A DNA stretch of 64,000 nt from Maratus speciosus (Eukaryota > Arthropoda > Arachnida > Araneae > Salticidae): the NCBI GenBank assembly GCA_963932465.1, contig OZ010795.1:477762806-477826805 (forward strand), read 5' to 3'. Below are positions 13,426-24,876 of this stretch, in pieces (position 1 is the first letter of the stretch; every line of letters begins with the position of its first letter). Position numbers and translations under genes: made by a program. The notes beneath the pieces are model-generated. The model was not told the DNA's origin. It searched no databases and saw only the letters and a program-made list of their open reading frames with translations.

Positions 13426-13959
13426 TTCACTTTAAGTCATTTGGACTGGGTTCTGAAAGTGTGGCAACTCAAATATGGGCAAAGATTTTTTTCAATATAC
13501 TTTCAATTCTCGATTCGTTCCCCTAAGCAATACTTAAGCTTAACATTAATTAATAATTATTTTTACTAATAGATTGGTACCAGTTATCTTTTTCTACGAT
13601 GATTTGCGGCATGGAAATGAACTTATTTTTTTAGAACAATGCTATTATTTAAAGTTGAATGTTGAGTTGAAAATGAAGAAAAATGAGAAAAATAAAAAGT
13701 TTTATTAACGAAATTTTAGAATCTTTTTTAATAGAAGCAGTCTCAATTTAAATGAATATTTATTTACAAATGCTTAGTTCATGATTGGATGCTATTATCG
13801 GAAACCTAAAATCTTTTTTTCTGTAATTGAAAACAACAGCTATTCTACTGAAAAGAAATAAAGATAAATTAGTTATAATATTTACATAAATTTATTGGGT
13901 TATGCTTTATCTTATTCAATGATACGGCAATAATACATAAATAAAAAAAAATCTGGCAG

Positions 13960-14735
13960 ATACACTTGTCGAGAAAATTTATGAGCTATCACCATTAGTT
14001 TAAAAGGGGGCTTGGTCAAGCGATGAGGAAAAGAAGGATTGATGATTCCAATTAACTCCGCATTACGTGCTTAGGAGGGGATCAAGTTAAACTTTCGTCG
14101 TTTCCTGGTGTTAGAAATGATGTTTTGGCGGCCATCCAAACGAATGTATACAAATGGAAGAAAATGCACTTTTTCTTTTTGTGTTTTTCCGGGCTATCAC
14201 TTTTCCGACATCTTTAAAAAATGAATTGAAAATTAGTTCTTTGACGAAATAATAAAATGTAACAGATGCATTTGTCGTGAAAATGGATGAGCTACCACCA
14301 TTCGTTTAAAAGAGGGCTAACGAAGCAATGAGGAAAAGAAAGATTGATGATTCCAATTAACTCTGCATTACGTGCTTAGGAGGGGGTCATGTTGAACTTT
14401 CGTCGTTTTCTGGTGTTACTAATAATTTTTGGCAAAAATCCAACCGAATGTATATAAATGGAAGCAAATGCAATTTTTTTTCCTTTCTGTGTTATTTAAT
14501 GTTATCACTTTTCAGATATGTTCAATACAAGAACTTCTTTTTTCTTGTTTAATATAGAATTGAAAAAAAAAAAGCTCTTTGACAAAATACTACTAAATAA
14601 AGTTCCCAATTAACTTTGCATTACGTGCTTAGGAGGGAATCATGCTAAATTTTCGCCGTTTTTTGGTGTTACAAAAGATGCTTTGGTGGTAATCTAATCG
14701 AATATATACGAAGGAAAAAGTGGTCTTTTTCAAAT
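13960..14735 (+). repeat. Tandem units of about 300 bp (two full, one partial)
   Basis: The phrase GCATTACGTGCTTAGGAGGG recurs near 14060, 14362 and 14616, and GATGAGCTA(T/C)CACCATT recurs near 13980 and 14286. The third unit lacks its beginning. A single diverged copy lies at about 20640-20904, directly before a 94-bp satellite array whose unit resembles the end of this repeat. Confidence 0.8.
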
Positions 14736-14864
14736 ATTTAGTGCAGAATAATTTAAAACAGCATTTCATATATATTTGATAGGATGAGGTGGGATAAAAT
14801 AACCATAAAATAAGCTATTTACAACTTTCCTAAGCTACAATCCTAAAATTATATAAAATATTTA

Positions 14865-14867
<3 letters not shown>

Positions 14868-14913
<46 letters not shown>
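14868..14913. repeat. Poly(T) tract, 46 T
   Basis: Uninterrupted T run. It would be a poly(A) tail on the minus strand, but no retroposon body was recognised to its left. Confidence 0.9.
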
Positions 14914-14916
<3 letters not shown>

Positions 14917-15206
14917 TTTTCGTACATTACACTATCTGAGAGTTTCTACAATTTTTCATTTGATCAGTTTTAACAAATAAAACTGTTTAATCAGTGCTAA
15001 TTTTTAAGCTTCTAATTATGATCATTTTACTCCATAGCAGTGAGTAAAAAGAACGATCTGTGGGGTAAAATGATTATACGGGGGAAAAAAATGAAATGAT
15101 TCATGAAAAATCGTATCAATAAGATCAAATCGAAAAATAGATGAGACACACTTTATTAAACATATTCATGTAAATATGTAACATTTAAATATAAAAAATT
15201 AAATAT

Positions 15207-15440
15207 TTAATGTGTGCTACTATCGAACATTGGTTCATGCATTATTTGGCTGGTCTGTTCAGTATCAACTTCGTCTACATCGCCATTTTCTGGAAACGGA
15301 TATTTCTCTCCAAACTTAGATTTAATTAGATATTTAAAAGTAAAAAGGCCATTTTCTGCTTACAACATTTAGAGAACAAGACTTTTAATTGACTTTTTGC
15401 TGTAGCACTTCACCAATACCCAATAACTTGCAGATAATTT
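15207..15440 (-). pseudogene. Transposase C-terminal remnant, probably pogo-type
   Basis: On the minus strand a frame ending at the stop at 15207-15209 reads KYPFPENGDVDEVDTEQ, and a segment just upstream reads YWVLVKCYSKKSIKSLV. The order 'VLVK...FPE..DV..V' resembles the C-terminal tail of pogo/jerky-like transposases. At least one stop or frameshift is present. Upstream sequence to about 15640 contains a further short open frame (LTEHMVISRLQEEHELCKML) that could belong to it. The assignment rests on a short motif and is tentative. Confidence 0.35.
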
Positions 15441-15645
15441 TCCCGATGGGGGTATTATGGTGCTTCCACTTTGAATCCCCCCCTCAACTTTTAACTGTAT
15501 TGAAGCATTATATTTCTATGCTACAATCTTTGGAAGAATAGCATGTTTTCAACATTTTACACAATTCATGTTCTTCTTGGAGACGTGAAATAACCATGTG
15601 TTCCGTCAGCACTTCACCTGTGCTTGCCTGTATACATTTCCTTTT

Positions 15646-15745
15646 AGGTAGCTTTCATTACAAAAAGTAAAAAGCTACCTATTGTAGCCGTCCGGAAGAA
15701 AGCACTTCCGAAACTTTTTCGTGTATTTTCATCACCGATCATGAC
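15646..15745 (-). repeat. Inverted copy of the border of the 320-bp-unit element
   Basis: AGGTAGCTTTCATTAC, a hairpin partner AAAAGCTACCTA, then GCCGTCCGGA and a TTTTCATC(A)C(C)GATCAT stretch repeat in reverse order the sequence at about 9045-9133. The family therefore has a defined, conserved end. Confidence 0.65.
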
Positions 15746-15776
15746 TCTCAGACCCCAAAACCACCCTCCGTTCAAA

Positions 15777-15783
15777 TGTTACG

Positions 15784-15824
<41 letters not shown>

Positions 15825-16294
15825 AATAATAAAAATTTCCGCCTCTTTTTCTTAGTAAAACTATTGCAAATTCTTAATATTTTTCCTTTTTTAACTATCT
15901 TTAATAATATCTTAATATCTTTTGTCTTTTATTTCATGCATTTAAAGTTGCGTATTCTTTTATTATTCTAAAAACCTTAATTCATTCGCCTAATCTTATA
16001 GAACCCATTAAATTACTTTTTCATTTTATTCTAAAACTAAATTATCTTTCTTTCGAATGTTTTAATATCATTTATTCTTTCGTGTTCTATACACACAATT
16101 CCATGCGTCCGCCAGCGCTATTTGCACTTTAATTCTGACGCCGTATAAAAGAGTTCTTTATCGACGTCATCCTTTCCCATCGAATCGTAATCTGTTTTAT
16201 GTCCCATCCTTCCCCACCTCTCTTCTAGCATTGGTCTTTTACCTTTCTGTAACCGTCCGCGCGCTGTTTTTTCCCGAGTACAAATATCGTTACA
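15777..16294 (+). repeat. Possible LTR-like segment (uncertain)
   Basis: The segment starts TGTTACG and ends CGTTACA, inverted ends like those of many gypsy-type LTRs. It contains a TATA-like TATAAAA at 16144 and is markedly more GC-rich than its surroundings. A (TA)n(TG)n microsatellite occupies 15784-15824. No target-site duplication, polyadenylation signal inside the segment, or adjacent gag/pol was found, so this remains a candidate only. Confidence 0.25.
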
Positions 16295-16683
16295 TCGGCG
16301 AAGGAGCAGAAGATTTTACGTTTTTCTGGTTGTCTAATTAAGCTGCGTCGCTTGGAGTGAACGTTCTAATGTGTAGATCCCAATCTTATAACATCTAAAG
16401 TCTTATGAAGTGATGATCGATTTTTGAGAGTTAATGGAATAACTACTGGAAGTGTTTTACTATGTTTTATGTCAATAAAACCAGTTTAAAAATTGACGAT
16501 GACTCTCTATATTCATTACGCAAGGGAAATTATCTCAGTGTGTTTCGAGCCTGTCTTTGCTCGCCACCCTGACTGCAATCCGATATTTTCAATATAACGG
16601 ATGGATGGTTTTGATTGCTCTACTATAATTTATGTCGAGGTGTACTGGTGTCACCTAAATATCTGAAAGTCAGTAGCAAAATG

Positions 16684-16711
16684 CTACATATATATATATA
16701 TATATATATAA
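16684..16711. repeat. (TA)n microsatellite
   Basis: Simple dinucleotide repeat of about 14 TA units between otherwise unassigned sequence. Confidence 0.85.
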
Positions 16712-16939
16712 TTAATGAAAAATTACGGATGGGCGTGTGTTCAGAAACCTGTGAGCTTTTAACAGTGGGGATGGAGTTATGTCTGTCTGTCCACTTACTG
16801 ATGAAGAACAGACAGTTTTTTGCATGTGTTTGTTTTTAACGTGTATTTTTGAAAGTTTTGTGGATTTTTATAGTTAAATATTGCTGATATACACCTTCTT
16901 TCCAAGGTTATGGTGTTTTTGATTTTTAATTACTGATGA

Positions 16940-17180
16940 AATGTACATATATCTGATTTTTTACATGCGATAACTCTCGTATTTATAAACCGATTTGGAT
17001 GAGATTTATTGAGTGTATAGTACATACAAATGTTTCGACCGAGTTTGTTGGCCAACTTCATCCGCTATCTTGTTTCAAAATAGAGGCCATTTAAATATTT
17101 AAAACTAAAAAAAATATACAAAAATTCAGAAATCCAAATTTATTTTATGTTTAAGTGTTAGGCCTTAATGTAAGGATTCC
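16940..17180 (-). repeat. Single inverted unit of the ~320-bp repeat
   Basis: Reverse complement of one unit of the array at 7600-9130. It includes the counterparts of CCAAATCGGTTCATAAATAC, of the GAACTCGGTCGAGACA phrase, and of GATGGCGGATGAAG (here CTTCATCCGCTATC). It lies about 1.3 kb from the inverted border at 15646, which suggests a second, disrupted element copy. Confidence 0.7.
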
Positions 17181-17499
17181 GGAGTATTTTTTTTTTGTTT
17201 CGTCTCTAACTCAAACAAGTGGGTAAGTGTGATCACAGATCGCACAGAGGGTTTCGTTTAATATTCATTTCAAAACGCTTTATCCTTTTGCGAAATTTGT
17301 TAGTTCCACATTCCGCAACCAGGGGGCTCACTCTATTCTACACAAACCTCTATCCGAACGAAACTCCGTTTCACAACCTATCCTTGGGTATATTAGTCGA
17401 GGGGATTGCGTCTATAGCACCCGAGATAGGTAGGAACCCCCTGGCGGTAAAAGGTGGAGCTGAAATATGTAAGGCTATGTGGATAATATGAAAGAGTGG

Positions 17500-17965
17500 T
17501 CAAAGTGGTGTCAAATGTTAGAAAATTACCCACCGGGTGCAATGGGAGGGGAGGTTAGAAAAATTGCTTAAAATACACGAGTTAGAGCCCGGTGGGTAAA
17601 TAATATAAGACTTTTTGACAATTTTATGATTTTTCGTGTGATTGCAATTGTTCTGCTACACGTAGGCAAAATTTAAAGTCTTCAACTTAAATAGGCGCTT
17701 AGAAAAAAAAAGCTTAAAATACACAAGTTAGAGTCCAGAGGGTTAAATGTAAGACTTTTTCAAAATTTCAGGATTTGTCGTTTAATGTGAGGTGTTCAGC
17801 TATAAGTCTGCAACATATATAGTTTCTGAGGACGGGCTCTGTGACGGACAGACAGACAGACAGACAGAGGAGCGAGACGAATAGGGTTTCGTCAGATGAA
17901 CGAAACCCTAAAAATGGTTGAGATATAGCAGTTTGAAATTTTAGGGTGGTTGACATTTTGAAAAT
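17500..17965. repeat. Interspersed repeat with GACA microsatellite
   Basis: A phrase close to TTAAAATACACGAGTTAGAG occurs at about 17569 and 17714, a direct repeat about 145 bp apart. The segment ends in a (GACA)n stretch at 17845-17868, followed by GGAGCGAGACGAATAGGGTTTC and its inverted partner GAAACCCTA. A similar ACGGACAGAC stretch with GGAGTGATCTTATAATGGTTCC occurs at about 38670-38735, so this looks like the shared tail of a dispersed repeat family. Confidence 0.55.
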
Positions 17966-17969
17966 AGAC

Positions 17970-19287
17970 AACAATTAAAAGAATAAGGTACTAATTTATG
18001 ATTGTTAGTTAACGTTAGCTTCAAATTTTCGCCAAGCTTGGCGCAATTTGGCGACCAAAACTAAACAATCATAAAAGATGCCAATTTGGCTATAGCTTAC
18101 TAATTTGGCGCAATTCTCATTCAAATTCAGTATTGACGAATATTCTTTTATCGGGTTCGTCGCATTTTAGCTTCTTAAAATTTGAGTAAAATTTGCAAAA
18201 TTTTAAAACCAAGAAATAAGGAATTTTTATTGAATCATCTAATCGAGTTCCACTAATTTTAGCTTCTTGTGTTAGGCTATATTTAAAAAAAGAAGATATA
18301 TGAAAGCTAAGTTCTCCTCCCGGCACATAGCGAAAAGACTATTTGCTTTTTAATTCTCCAAGGAAATGCTTGTTTCACCGGATGCTAGAGGTGAGAGTAT
18401 TGAAAGAATCGCCAATTCTAATTCTTTAAGTGAAGAGCCAACGGCTTATTTTGAAGGTGAAGGAAATCCATCAGCTTCATTTGAAATTGAGTGAGTTTCC
18501 ACCTTGTGCTTTGAAGTTGAAATAACCGTGTCTTACAGCATTTATGCTCCAATTCATTTTTCTACTTCAGTTTTGTTCACTGGTTTTAGTCCACAACTGT
18601 AGGAGCCTTTCACAGCATTTTGAGATGACAATTTTTGGGCCATCTGCTTTAGAAGGCTAGGGAGAACAGCTTTTGAGACAGTCTGTAATCGGCTCTCCCG
18701 AAACCACTTCTTTTAAAATTTCCTTCCACATTTTCTTTAATGATGAAAAATATTCTTTCAAATTTAGTAAAAATTGTCAATGTATTTTAAAATAATAAAT
18801 TACTCATGAACATTATTTATATAAAGACAAAGAAGATTAATATCAGACAAATGCATGCTATAAAAAATTCAAGTCTATAGCTGTAAAGATATAAAATGAC
18901 ACAGTGTAATTATAGAAGATTAAGCAATTAAAAAAACTATATTTAAGTTTTTGACCTGAACTATTGTTATTTAAAAATCCTAACAATATAATTTATGTCA
19001 ATATATAGATATCTGTGAGTACAATATTATACGTTTTTTAAAAAGATATACATTTTTAACATCTTTGTGTAAACATAATAATAGAATAACTAGATTTACT
19101 TATTTATTCAAGCTATTTTCGTCGAAAATGTTGTAAAAGGTATTGCAGACATTAAAAATAAAATTTATTTTTTATCAGAACATATGCATATGTCACCTGT
19201 TTCTCAAAAAAGAACCATTTAAAACCTTAAACTTTGTCTTTTAATACTCTAATAGCCTAACACTATGTTAATTTTACTCCACTTTAC
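17970..19287. other. Unassigned AT-rich DNA
   Basis: No supported gene. A short patch of TTGGCGA/CGCCAA words near 18028-18070 recalls the repeat family at 386. The 69-codon minus frame at 18117-18326 has no recognisable domain. Confidence 0.55.
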
Positions 19288-19291
19288 TTAT

Positions 19292-20008
19292 GGGGACCGG
19301 GTAAGCGAGATTCAACCAAAAAATCGATTTTTACTTTTTTATATCATTAAATAGTTTAAACTTTTACTTTTTTCAACAGTGTGTTACACATGTTTATATA
19401 TAAAAAAAGTGCTGGATTTTTTCATTCTTTCTAAGAGCACTTCATAGCAGTGGGCTACTTTTCTTGATTGGCACCACTTTTCTGAAGTGGTAAAATTCCC
19501 ATTGTTTTCACCTTAATTAATATGTTATTAAATAAGGCGAATTTTACTATTTGAAAAAAGTGGTGCCAATCAACAAATCACAATTTAAAAAAAGTAGTGT
19601 ACTGGCAACACTGCTTTACATCTTTAATTGACTTTTTCTCAAAACTTCGATTTTTCAGGTTTGTGTTCCTTTTTTTCAATATCTATTAAACTCGAGAATT
19701 CAGTTTTTTCTAAATTCTTATATTATGTTATAGTGCATACTTTAACACAGGGATTTAATGATTTGCTGAGAATTATTTATTTTAGGCAGTGAAATCTTAC
19801 CAAAAATGCTAATTTAAAAATGCCTTTCAATAAATAATGAATAATTAATTTTCAGTTTCACTTAAAAAGAAAATGGTCTGTTAAAATACGTAAAGCATGT
19901 TATTAAAAGTACTCTAAAAATAGACCTTTATATTTCACCCTTTCTGAGAAAAAGGTACATAAAGTTGGTGTATTTTAACATGGCCGAAATAGAGCTTACC
20001 CGGTCCCC
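19292..20008. mobile_element. TTAA-target inverted-repeat element, 717 bp, GGGGACC ends
   Basis: Terminal inverted repeats begin with a perfect 15-mer, GGGGACCGGGTAAGC, on both ends and then diverge. Flanks are TTAT (19288-19291) and TTGA (20009-20012), each one change from TTAA. The larger element at 51975-54578 also starts GGGGACC and has perfect TTAA flanks, which supports TTAA targeting here. TTAA targets are used by the piggyBac and Kolobok superfamilies; a G-rich start fits Kolobok better. There is no coding capacity. Confidence 0.65.
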
Positions 20009-20012
20009 TTGA

Positions 20013-20254
20013 CCCTTTTAGTGCGTGAGTCGACAGAAGTCGACATAAGGTTTCGAGTGCGGAAGTCGACTAATGTCGACATCTAGGTGCAGTAGACTAC
20101 TGTAAGCGTCGACAAAAGTCACCTAGGCGTTCACGGCGTGTATAGTGCTCACTGTAGTGTGTCATGGGCTTAGCAGAGATGACATATTGCACCTGCGAAG
20201 TGCTGTAATTTGGCTATAAGCAAAACCAGTAGCAAAAATTCCGCACTGAAAGGG
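20013..20254. mobile_element. piggyBac-like MITE, 242 bp
   Basis: The ends read CCCTTTTAGTGCG and, inverted, CCCTTTCAGTGCGG. The right flank is TTAA (20255-20258); the left flank is TTGA (20009-20012), shared with the neighbouring element. The interior has repeated GTCGACA/AGTCGAC words. The CCC start with a TTAA target is typical of piggyBac-derived MITEs. No coding sequence. Confidence 0.6.
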
Positions 20255-20639
20255 TTAAACTCCTTTAAAATAAAAATAAAGTGAATACAACAAGCCAAAA
20301 TATAGAAATATATTCTTTAGGAACAAGAGTAGCCTGTGAATTGTAAATTTTGCTGGAACTTTGACTGATAAAACTTCTGGATAAAAGAAAATTTTAATAT
20401 TCCATAGTCAGAGTTAAACATAAAATCAGAAATGTTGTCTATGCATAGTAAAAGAATGTTTCCAAATAAAAAAAAAATAGTTGAAAATATTGCTTATGAT
20501 ACAAATAACCGTTACAAAAGTAAGAGTGAAAATAAAATAATAATTTTGACAATTACTGTTTGTTTTATGCAGACTGTCTATTTTACCCAACCAGAACCAA
20601 TCGTATTGAAAGTAATATTTCTTTGACAAAATAATACTA

Positions 20640-20904
20640 AACAGATAAATGAAATCTGTCTGATGCGTTTGTCGTGAAAATAGATGAGTCATAGTCATTA
20701 GCTATACAGTTGGCTGACCAAGCGATGGGGAAAAGAAGGATCGAATTTTCCAATTAACTTCGTATTATGTTCTTATTAGGAAGTCATGCCGAACCTTCAT
20801 CGTTTCCATGTGTTATAAATGATGTTTGGATTTTAATCCATTCGAATGTATACAAAAGATAAATGCACTTTTCTTTTTATATTACTCAGTGTTATATCTT
20901 TACA
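20640..20904 (+). repeat. Diverged copy of the ~300-bp unit
   Basis: Matches the units at 13960-14735 in order: GATGCGTTTGTCGTGAAAAT, AAGCGATGGGGAAAAGAAGG, CCAATTAACTTCGTATTATG, then CGAATGTATACAAAAG. It leads directly into the 94-bp array. Confidence 0.7.
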
Positions 20905-21915
20905 GAAAAATGTGACACAGATTTTCTTGTATATTTAATATGGTATTTGAAGTATTATTATTATTTTTTTTTTGAGAAAATAATGCTGAATAAATAAACG
21001 TTGACACGAAAAATGTGACACAGATTTTCTTTTATATTTAATATGGTATTTAAAGTATTATTTTTTTTTTTTGAGAAAATAATGCTGAACAAATAAATGT
21101 TGACACGGAAAGTATTTAACATGGTATTTAAAGTATTACTTTTTTTGAGAAAATAATTCTGAATAATTAAATGTTGACACGAAAAATGTGACACAGATTT
21201 TCTTTTATATTTAACATGGTATTGAAAGAATTTTTTTTAAAGAAAATTATGCTGAATAAATAAATGTTGGCACGAAAAATGTGACACAGATTTTCTTTGA
21301 TATTTAACATTGTATTGAAAGTATTATTTTTTTGAGAAAATAATGATGAATAAGTAAATGTTGACACGAAAAATGTGACACAGATTTTCTTTTATATTTA
21401 ACATGTTATTTAAAGTATTATTTTTTTGAGAAAATAATGCTGAATAAATAAATGTTGACACGAAAAATGTGACACAGATTTTCTTTTATATTTAACATGG
21501 TATTTAAAGTATTACTTTTTTGAGAAAATAATTCTGAATAATTAAATGTTGACACGAAAAATGTGACACAGATTTTCTTTTATATTTAACGTGGTATTGA
21601 AAGAATTTTTTTTAAAGAAAATTATGCTGAATAAATAAATGTTGACACGAAAAATGTGACACAGATTTTTTTTATATTTAACATAGTATTGAAAGTATTT
21701 TTTTTTTTTTTTTTGAGCAAAATAATGCTGAATAAATAAATGTTGACACGAAAAATGTGACACAGATTTTATTTATATTTAACATGCTATTGAAAGTATT
21801 ATTTTTTTGAGAAAATAATGATGAATAAATAAATGTTGACACGAGAAATGTGACACAGATTTTATTTTATATTTAACATGGTGTTGAAAGTATTATTATT
21901 TTTTAGGAAATAATG
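20905..21915 (+). repeat. Minisatellite array, about 94-bp units, ten or more copies
   Basis: The core phrase AAAAATGTGACACAGATTTT recurs near 20907, 21008, 21182, 21278, 21369, 21463, 21556, 21650, 21753 and 21846, with a shortened unit near 21108. Units differ mainly in the length of a T run and in single bases. The short minus-strand ORFs across this stretch (all with a Cys-His-Ile-Phe-Arg repeat) are simply the array translated and are not genes. Confidence 0.92.
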
Positions 21916-22655
21916 CTGAATGTGTAGTTCTTGTCTCTTATTACGTTCTCGATTACAGTATATTTTCATCAAAGTTACAAAGTATTATTCTCATTAGAAT
22001 TTCAGAAACGTTTAATTGTTTCTAAAGGAAAATGTATATATTTTCATTCATGAAAATAGTTTTGACGATATACCATAGTGAAAGTTTCATATTTGAAAAT
22101 ATAGCTTTTTATGCTGAAATTTTCAGATAGGTAATAATTCTATCAAAGAGTTAAACCGAGTTAAATTTGGTGTTTTTATAACATAAACACCTGCTGCCTA
22201 CGAAACATGAAATAAAATTTGCCTCCTTTACTCTCTTTTTTTTATATCAAAAATAATTACAAAGAATATTTTTGAAAAAAAAAAGTTTATCAACAATCTC
22301 TTTGCTTTATCCGCTTAAAGTTAATACAGAAACATCATTAGAAGTGTCAAGGGAATATGTATGTGAAGTTAAAAAGAAAATCTGAAGCAGCTGACATGAA
22401 AAGTTTAAAAAAAAAAAGTTTCACCTGAATATTACAGATTAGAAAAATTTACTAATGACACAGGCATTCGAGATTTAAAGAGGAAATTGGAAGACAAATA
22501 TTAAAAACTAGCATAAACATCGCATTTTTAAAGCTACTGATATAAACTCAAGAAAGAAAAATTATAAATAGTGTCATTTTTTTCTGTTGTATTAATTTTT
22601 AAGCATCATAATGTTCGCTTTATTTTTAACAAAATGTATTAATAAATAATCTATT
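21916..22655. other. Unassigned flank left of the copia element
   Basis: AT-rich with several short A runs. No gene, tRNA or inverted-repeat element was recognised. It ends at the likely copia target-site duplication CTATT (22651-22655). Confidence 0.5.
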
Positions 22656-23119
22656 TGTTGGAATGTTATTCCATATGGAAGGCATGAATACGAAATTCCT
22701 CAATAGGTAAACAATAAAAAGTTAAAAGTTTTACCTTTATGTTTTGATGTATTTCAATAAAAATATATTCTTCTTAGGATGAACAAAAAACATTTATTTG
22801 AAGATTAAATACACTAGAATAATATATATGCTGGACACAATACTGAGCACACTTCACAATAAAACAAAACAGATGAATAAGACTATTTACAAACACAAAG
22901 AAATACTTTGAACTATGGTTTGTTGCAGTTTTTTTTAACATATTATCATTCCTTTGGAATATTATTGGATTGTTAATCCACCAGCATTTTGCTGCCAACT
23001 GCTATAAGGGAAGGAGAAACACTAACTGTTCTGAGTGTCTGTCACAGTAGATAAAAAAAGGATTGTCTGATGCTGCCATTTGGTGGAATGTTCTTGAAAC
23101 AAAAGAGCATTTTCTAACA
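22656..23119 (-). repeat. 3' LTR of the copia element
   Basis: 464 bp, TGTTGG...TAACA on the plus strand. It matches the other LTR along its whole length apart from about twelve single-base differences. An open frame of 74 codons (22774-22998, minus) is present in both LTRs, but LTR frames are shared by descent and nothing about its translation suggests a protein. Confidence 0.95.
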
Positions 23120-23485
23120 TCTCTCCCATTTTGTGATAGAATCTGACACCAGGTTGATAAGGTTTCTACAAAGTTCAAATTTGACCTTTGGCAGCGGCTT
23201 CGTCATTATATCTGCTATCATTTCATTTGTTGATAGATATTTGACATCTATAACAGTTTTCGTTTTTAAATCTCGTATGTAATGATACTTTGTATGAATG
23301 TGCTTAGTGCGAGATTTAAATTTTTCACTTTCAACCAATTTAATTGTAGATTGGTTATCCTCAAAAATTCTAATAGGAAAATGTTGTTGCAAATTGAGAT
23401 CTTTACATAATTTTAAGATCCATAGCACCTCTTGAGTTCCTTGTGACAGTGCCACATATTCAACTTCTGCTGACGATAATGTCAC
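23114..23485 (-). pseudogene. copia RNase H domain (pol C-terminus)
   Basis: Reads LSSAEVEYVALSQGTQEVLW, the copia RNase H block with the conserved acidic S-(T/S)-AE-(A/V)-EY motif, then FEDNQSTIKL (the catalytic Asp block) and TKHIHTKYHYIRD, which is followed by the usual C-terminal LSTNEMIADIMTKPL. RNase H removes the RNA strand during reverse transcription. The frame is open to its stop, just inside the LTR border, but it is separated from the reverse transcriptase by a TGA stop and a frame change in 23485-23805. Confidence 0.92.
23120..23131 (-). promoter_or_regulatory. Polypurine tract of the copia element
   Basis: On the minus strand the bases next to the 3' LTR read AATGGGAGAGA, the purine-rich primer site for plus-strand DNA synthesis. 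Confidence 0.8.
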
Positions 23486-24227
23486 ACATGTTTGTTTTCG
23501 TGAAAACCAAGAAATGCAGCTATTGCTTAAGAAGATTACATTTCCTGAGGTGGATTTTCTGTCTGTAGCATCTTGACCCCAGTCTGCATCTGAGTATGCA
23601 ACTATATTAGGATATTCTTTTGAAGAAATGTGGAGATCAAGATCTTTCGTGGTTTTTAAGTATCTTATTACCCTCTTAACAGCATTTCAGTCCTTTTGTC
23701 TTGGATTATTGCATCTTCGACTTAGTATGTGTGTAGGAGCGGTAATATCAGGTCTTGTGTATGATGATATATATAAAAGACTTCCTATAGCTTGTCTATA
23801 ATTATCATTTGAGGATAAAAGATTTTCTATCTAAACTATAATAGTTAGTTTCCATTGGGGTATAAGTTGGTTTGGCTTCTTCAAGCTGAAAATCCTTAAC
23901 TAATTGATTTATTTTACTTCTTTTTGAAAGTAAATAACTTCCATCTTCTTTTCTGTAAATTTCTATACCTAAGAAGTATTTTGCTTCTCCTAGTGATGTT
24001 ATGGGATAAGATTTCTTTGAGTAATTTATTACTTCATTAACTTCATTTTCATCTTCTGAGTTCATCAGAATATCATCTACATACAGTATGAGATGAATTA
24101 TCTTCTTTATGATTTTTCTTTTATGAACAAACATGGATCACCTTCACTTTGTTTAAATCCATATGCCTTTAGAGTATTCTCTATTTCTTCATTCCAGCAC
24201 TTGGCGGCTTGTTTAAGACCATATATA
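23486..24227 (-). pseudogene. copia reverse transcriptase, C-terminal part
   Basis: Starts abruptly at about 24227 within the block YGLKQAAKCWNEEI. An open frame at 23805-24134 contains the catalytic LILYVDDIL box (YVDD) and SLGEAKYFLGIEI, the copia RT signature. Continuing towards 23485 with stops, it reads YRQAIGSLLYI and ADWGQDATDRKSTSG, the RT-RNase H connection. Conserved blocks upstream of YGLKQ are missing because of the foreign DNA on its 5' side. It cannot be active. Confidence 0.9.
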
Positions 24228-24876
24228 GTAGGGTGGGTCGAAAAAATCGAAATTTTTATAATCGAAACGTAATAGGTCGGAAAAGTTGCATTTTGTGGTA
24301 AAGATTAATTTCTTAAAATATTACACCAATCGGTTAATATCTTTTACCGCCGCAAAGGGGTTAAATTTCCAAAAAATCGCAAAAAACGTGGTTTTTTCAT
24401 TATTTTTTTTAGTTATTCAAACATAGCAATACAACTTCTAATAGAGCGCAATAGCTACATGAAGATATCTGAAATATCCCTAGAAAAGTTCATTAAGATG
24501 AAAGCATATCTTTTACCGCCGCAAAAAGACCAATTTTTTCAACAAAAAAAATGGCAAAATTTTAATTTTTCGTTTTTTCTGTACTTTTATAATATCTCTA
24601 GAATTAAATAACTTTACTTTATTTCTACTAAAATGTTATAAATGTCTAGTAGTTATGATAACAATAGATAAAATAATAAAAAAATAAATAAAGGTACTCA
24701 CTTATTTTTCTTGACGATCGCTTCATGCTCTGCTGTTTTACTTCATGTCAGCAATAGACAGAAGTTCCTTGATGCACCACAGATTACAAAAGTGATATAA
24801 AATGAAGTATTTTATTAAGTGAAATAAAGATATTTTTAGCAGAATCGGGTTAAATAAAATTTAAATGAAAAGATAT

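Noticed and set aside
17219..17491. 90-codon plus ORF
   Set aside because: It has a varied composition, but no recognisable domain and no homologue I can recall. It starts within or next to a repeat fragment.
20961..21763. Minus-strand ORFs with a repeating Cys-His-Ile-Phe-Arg pattern
   Set aside because: They are the 94-bp minisatellite read in frame; unit length and T-run changes shift them constantly.
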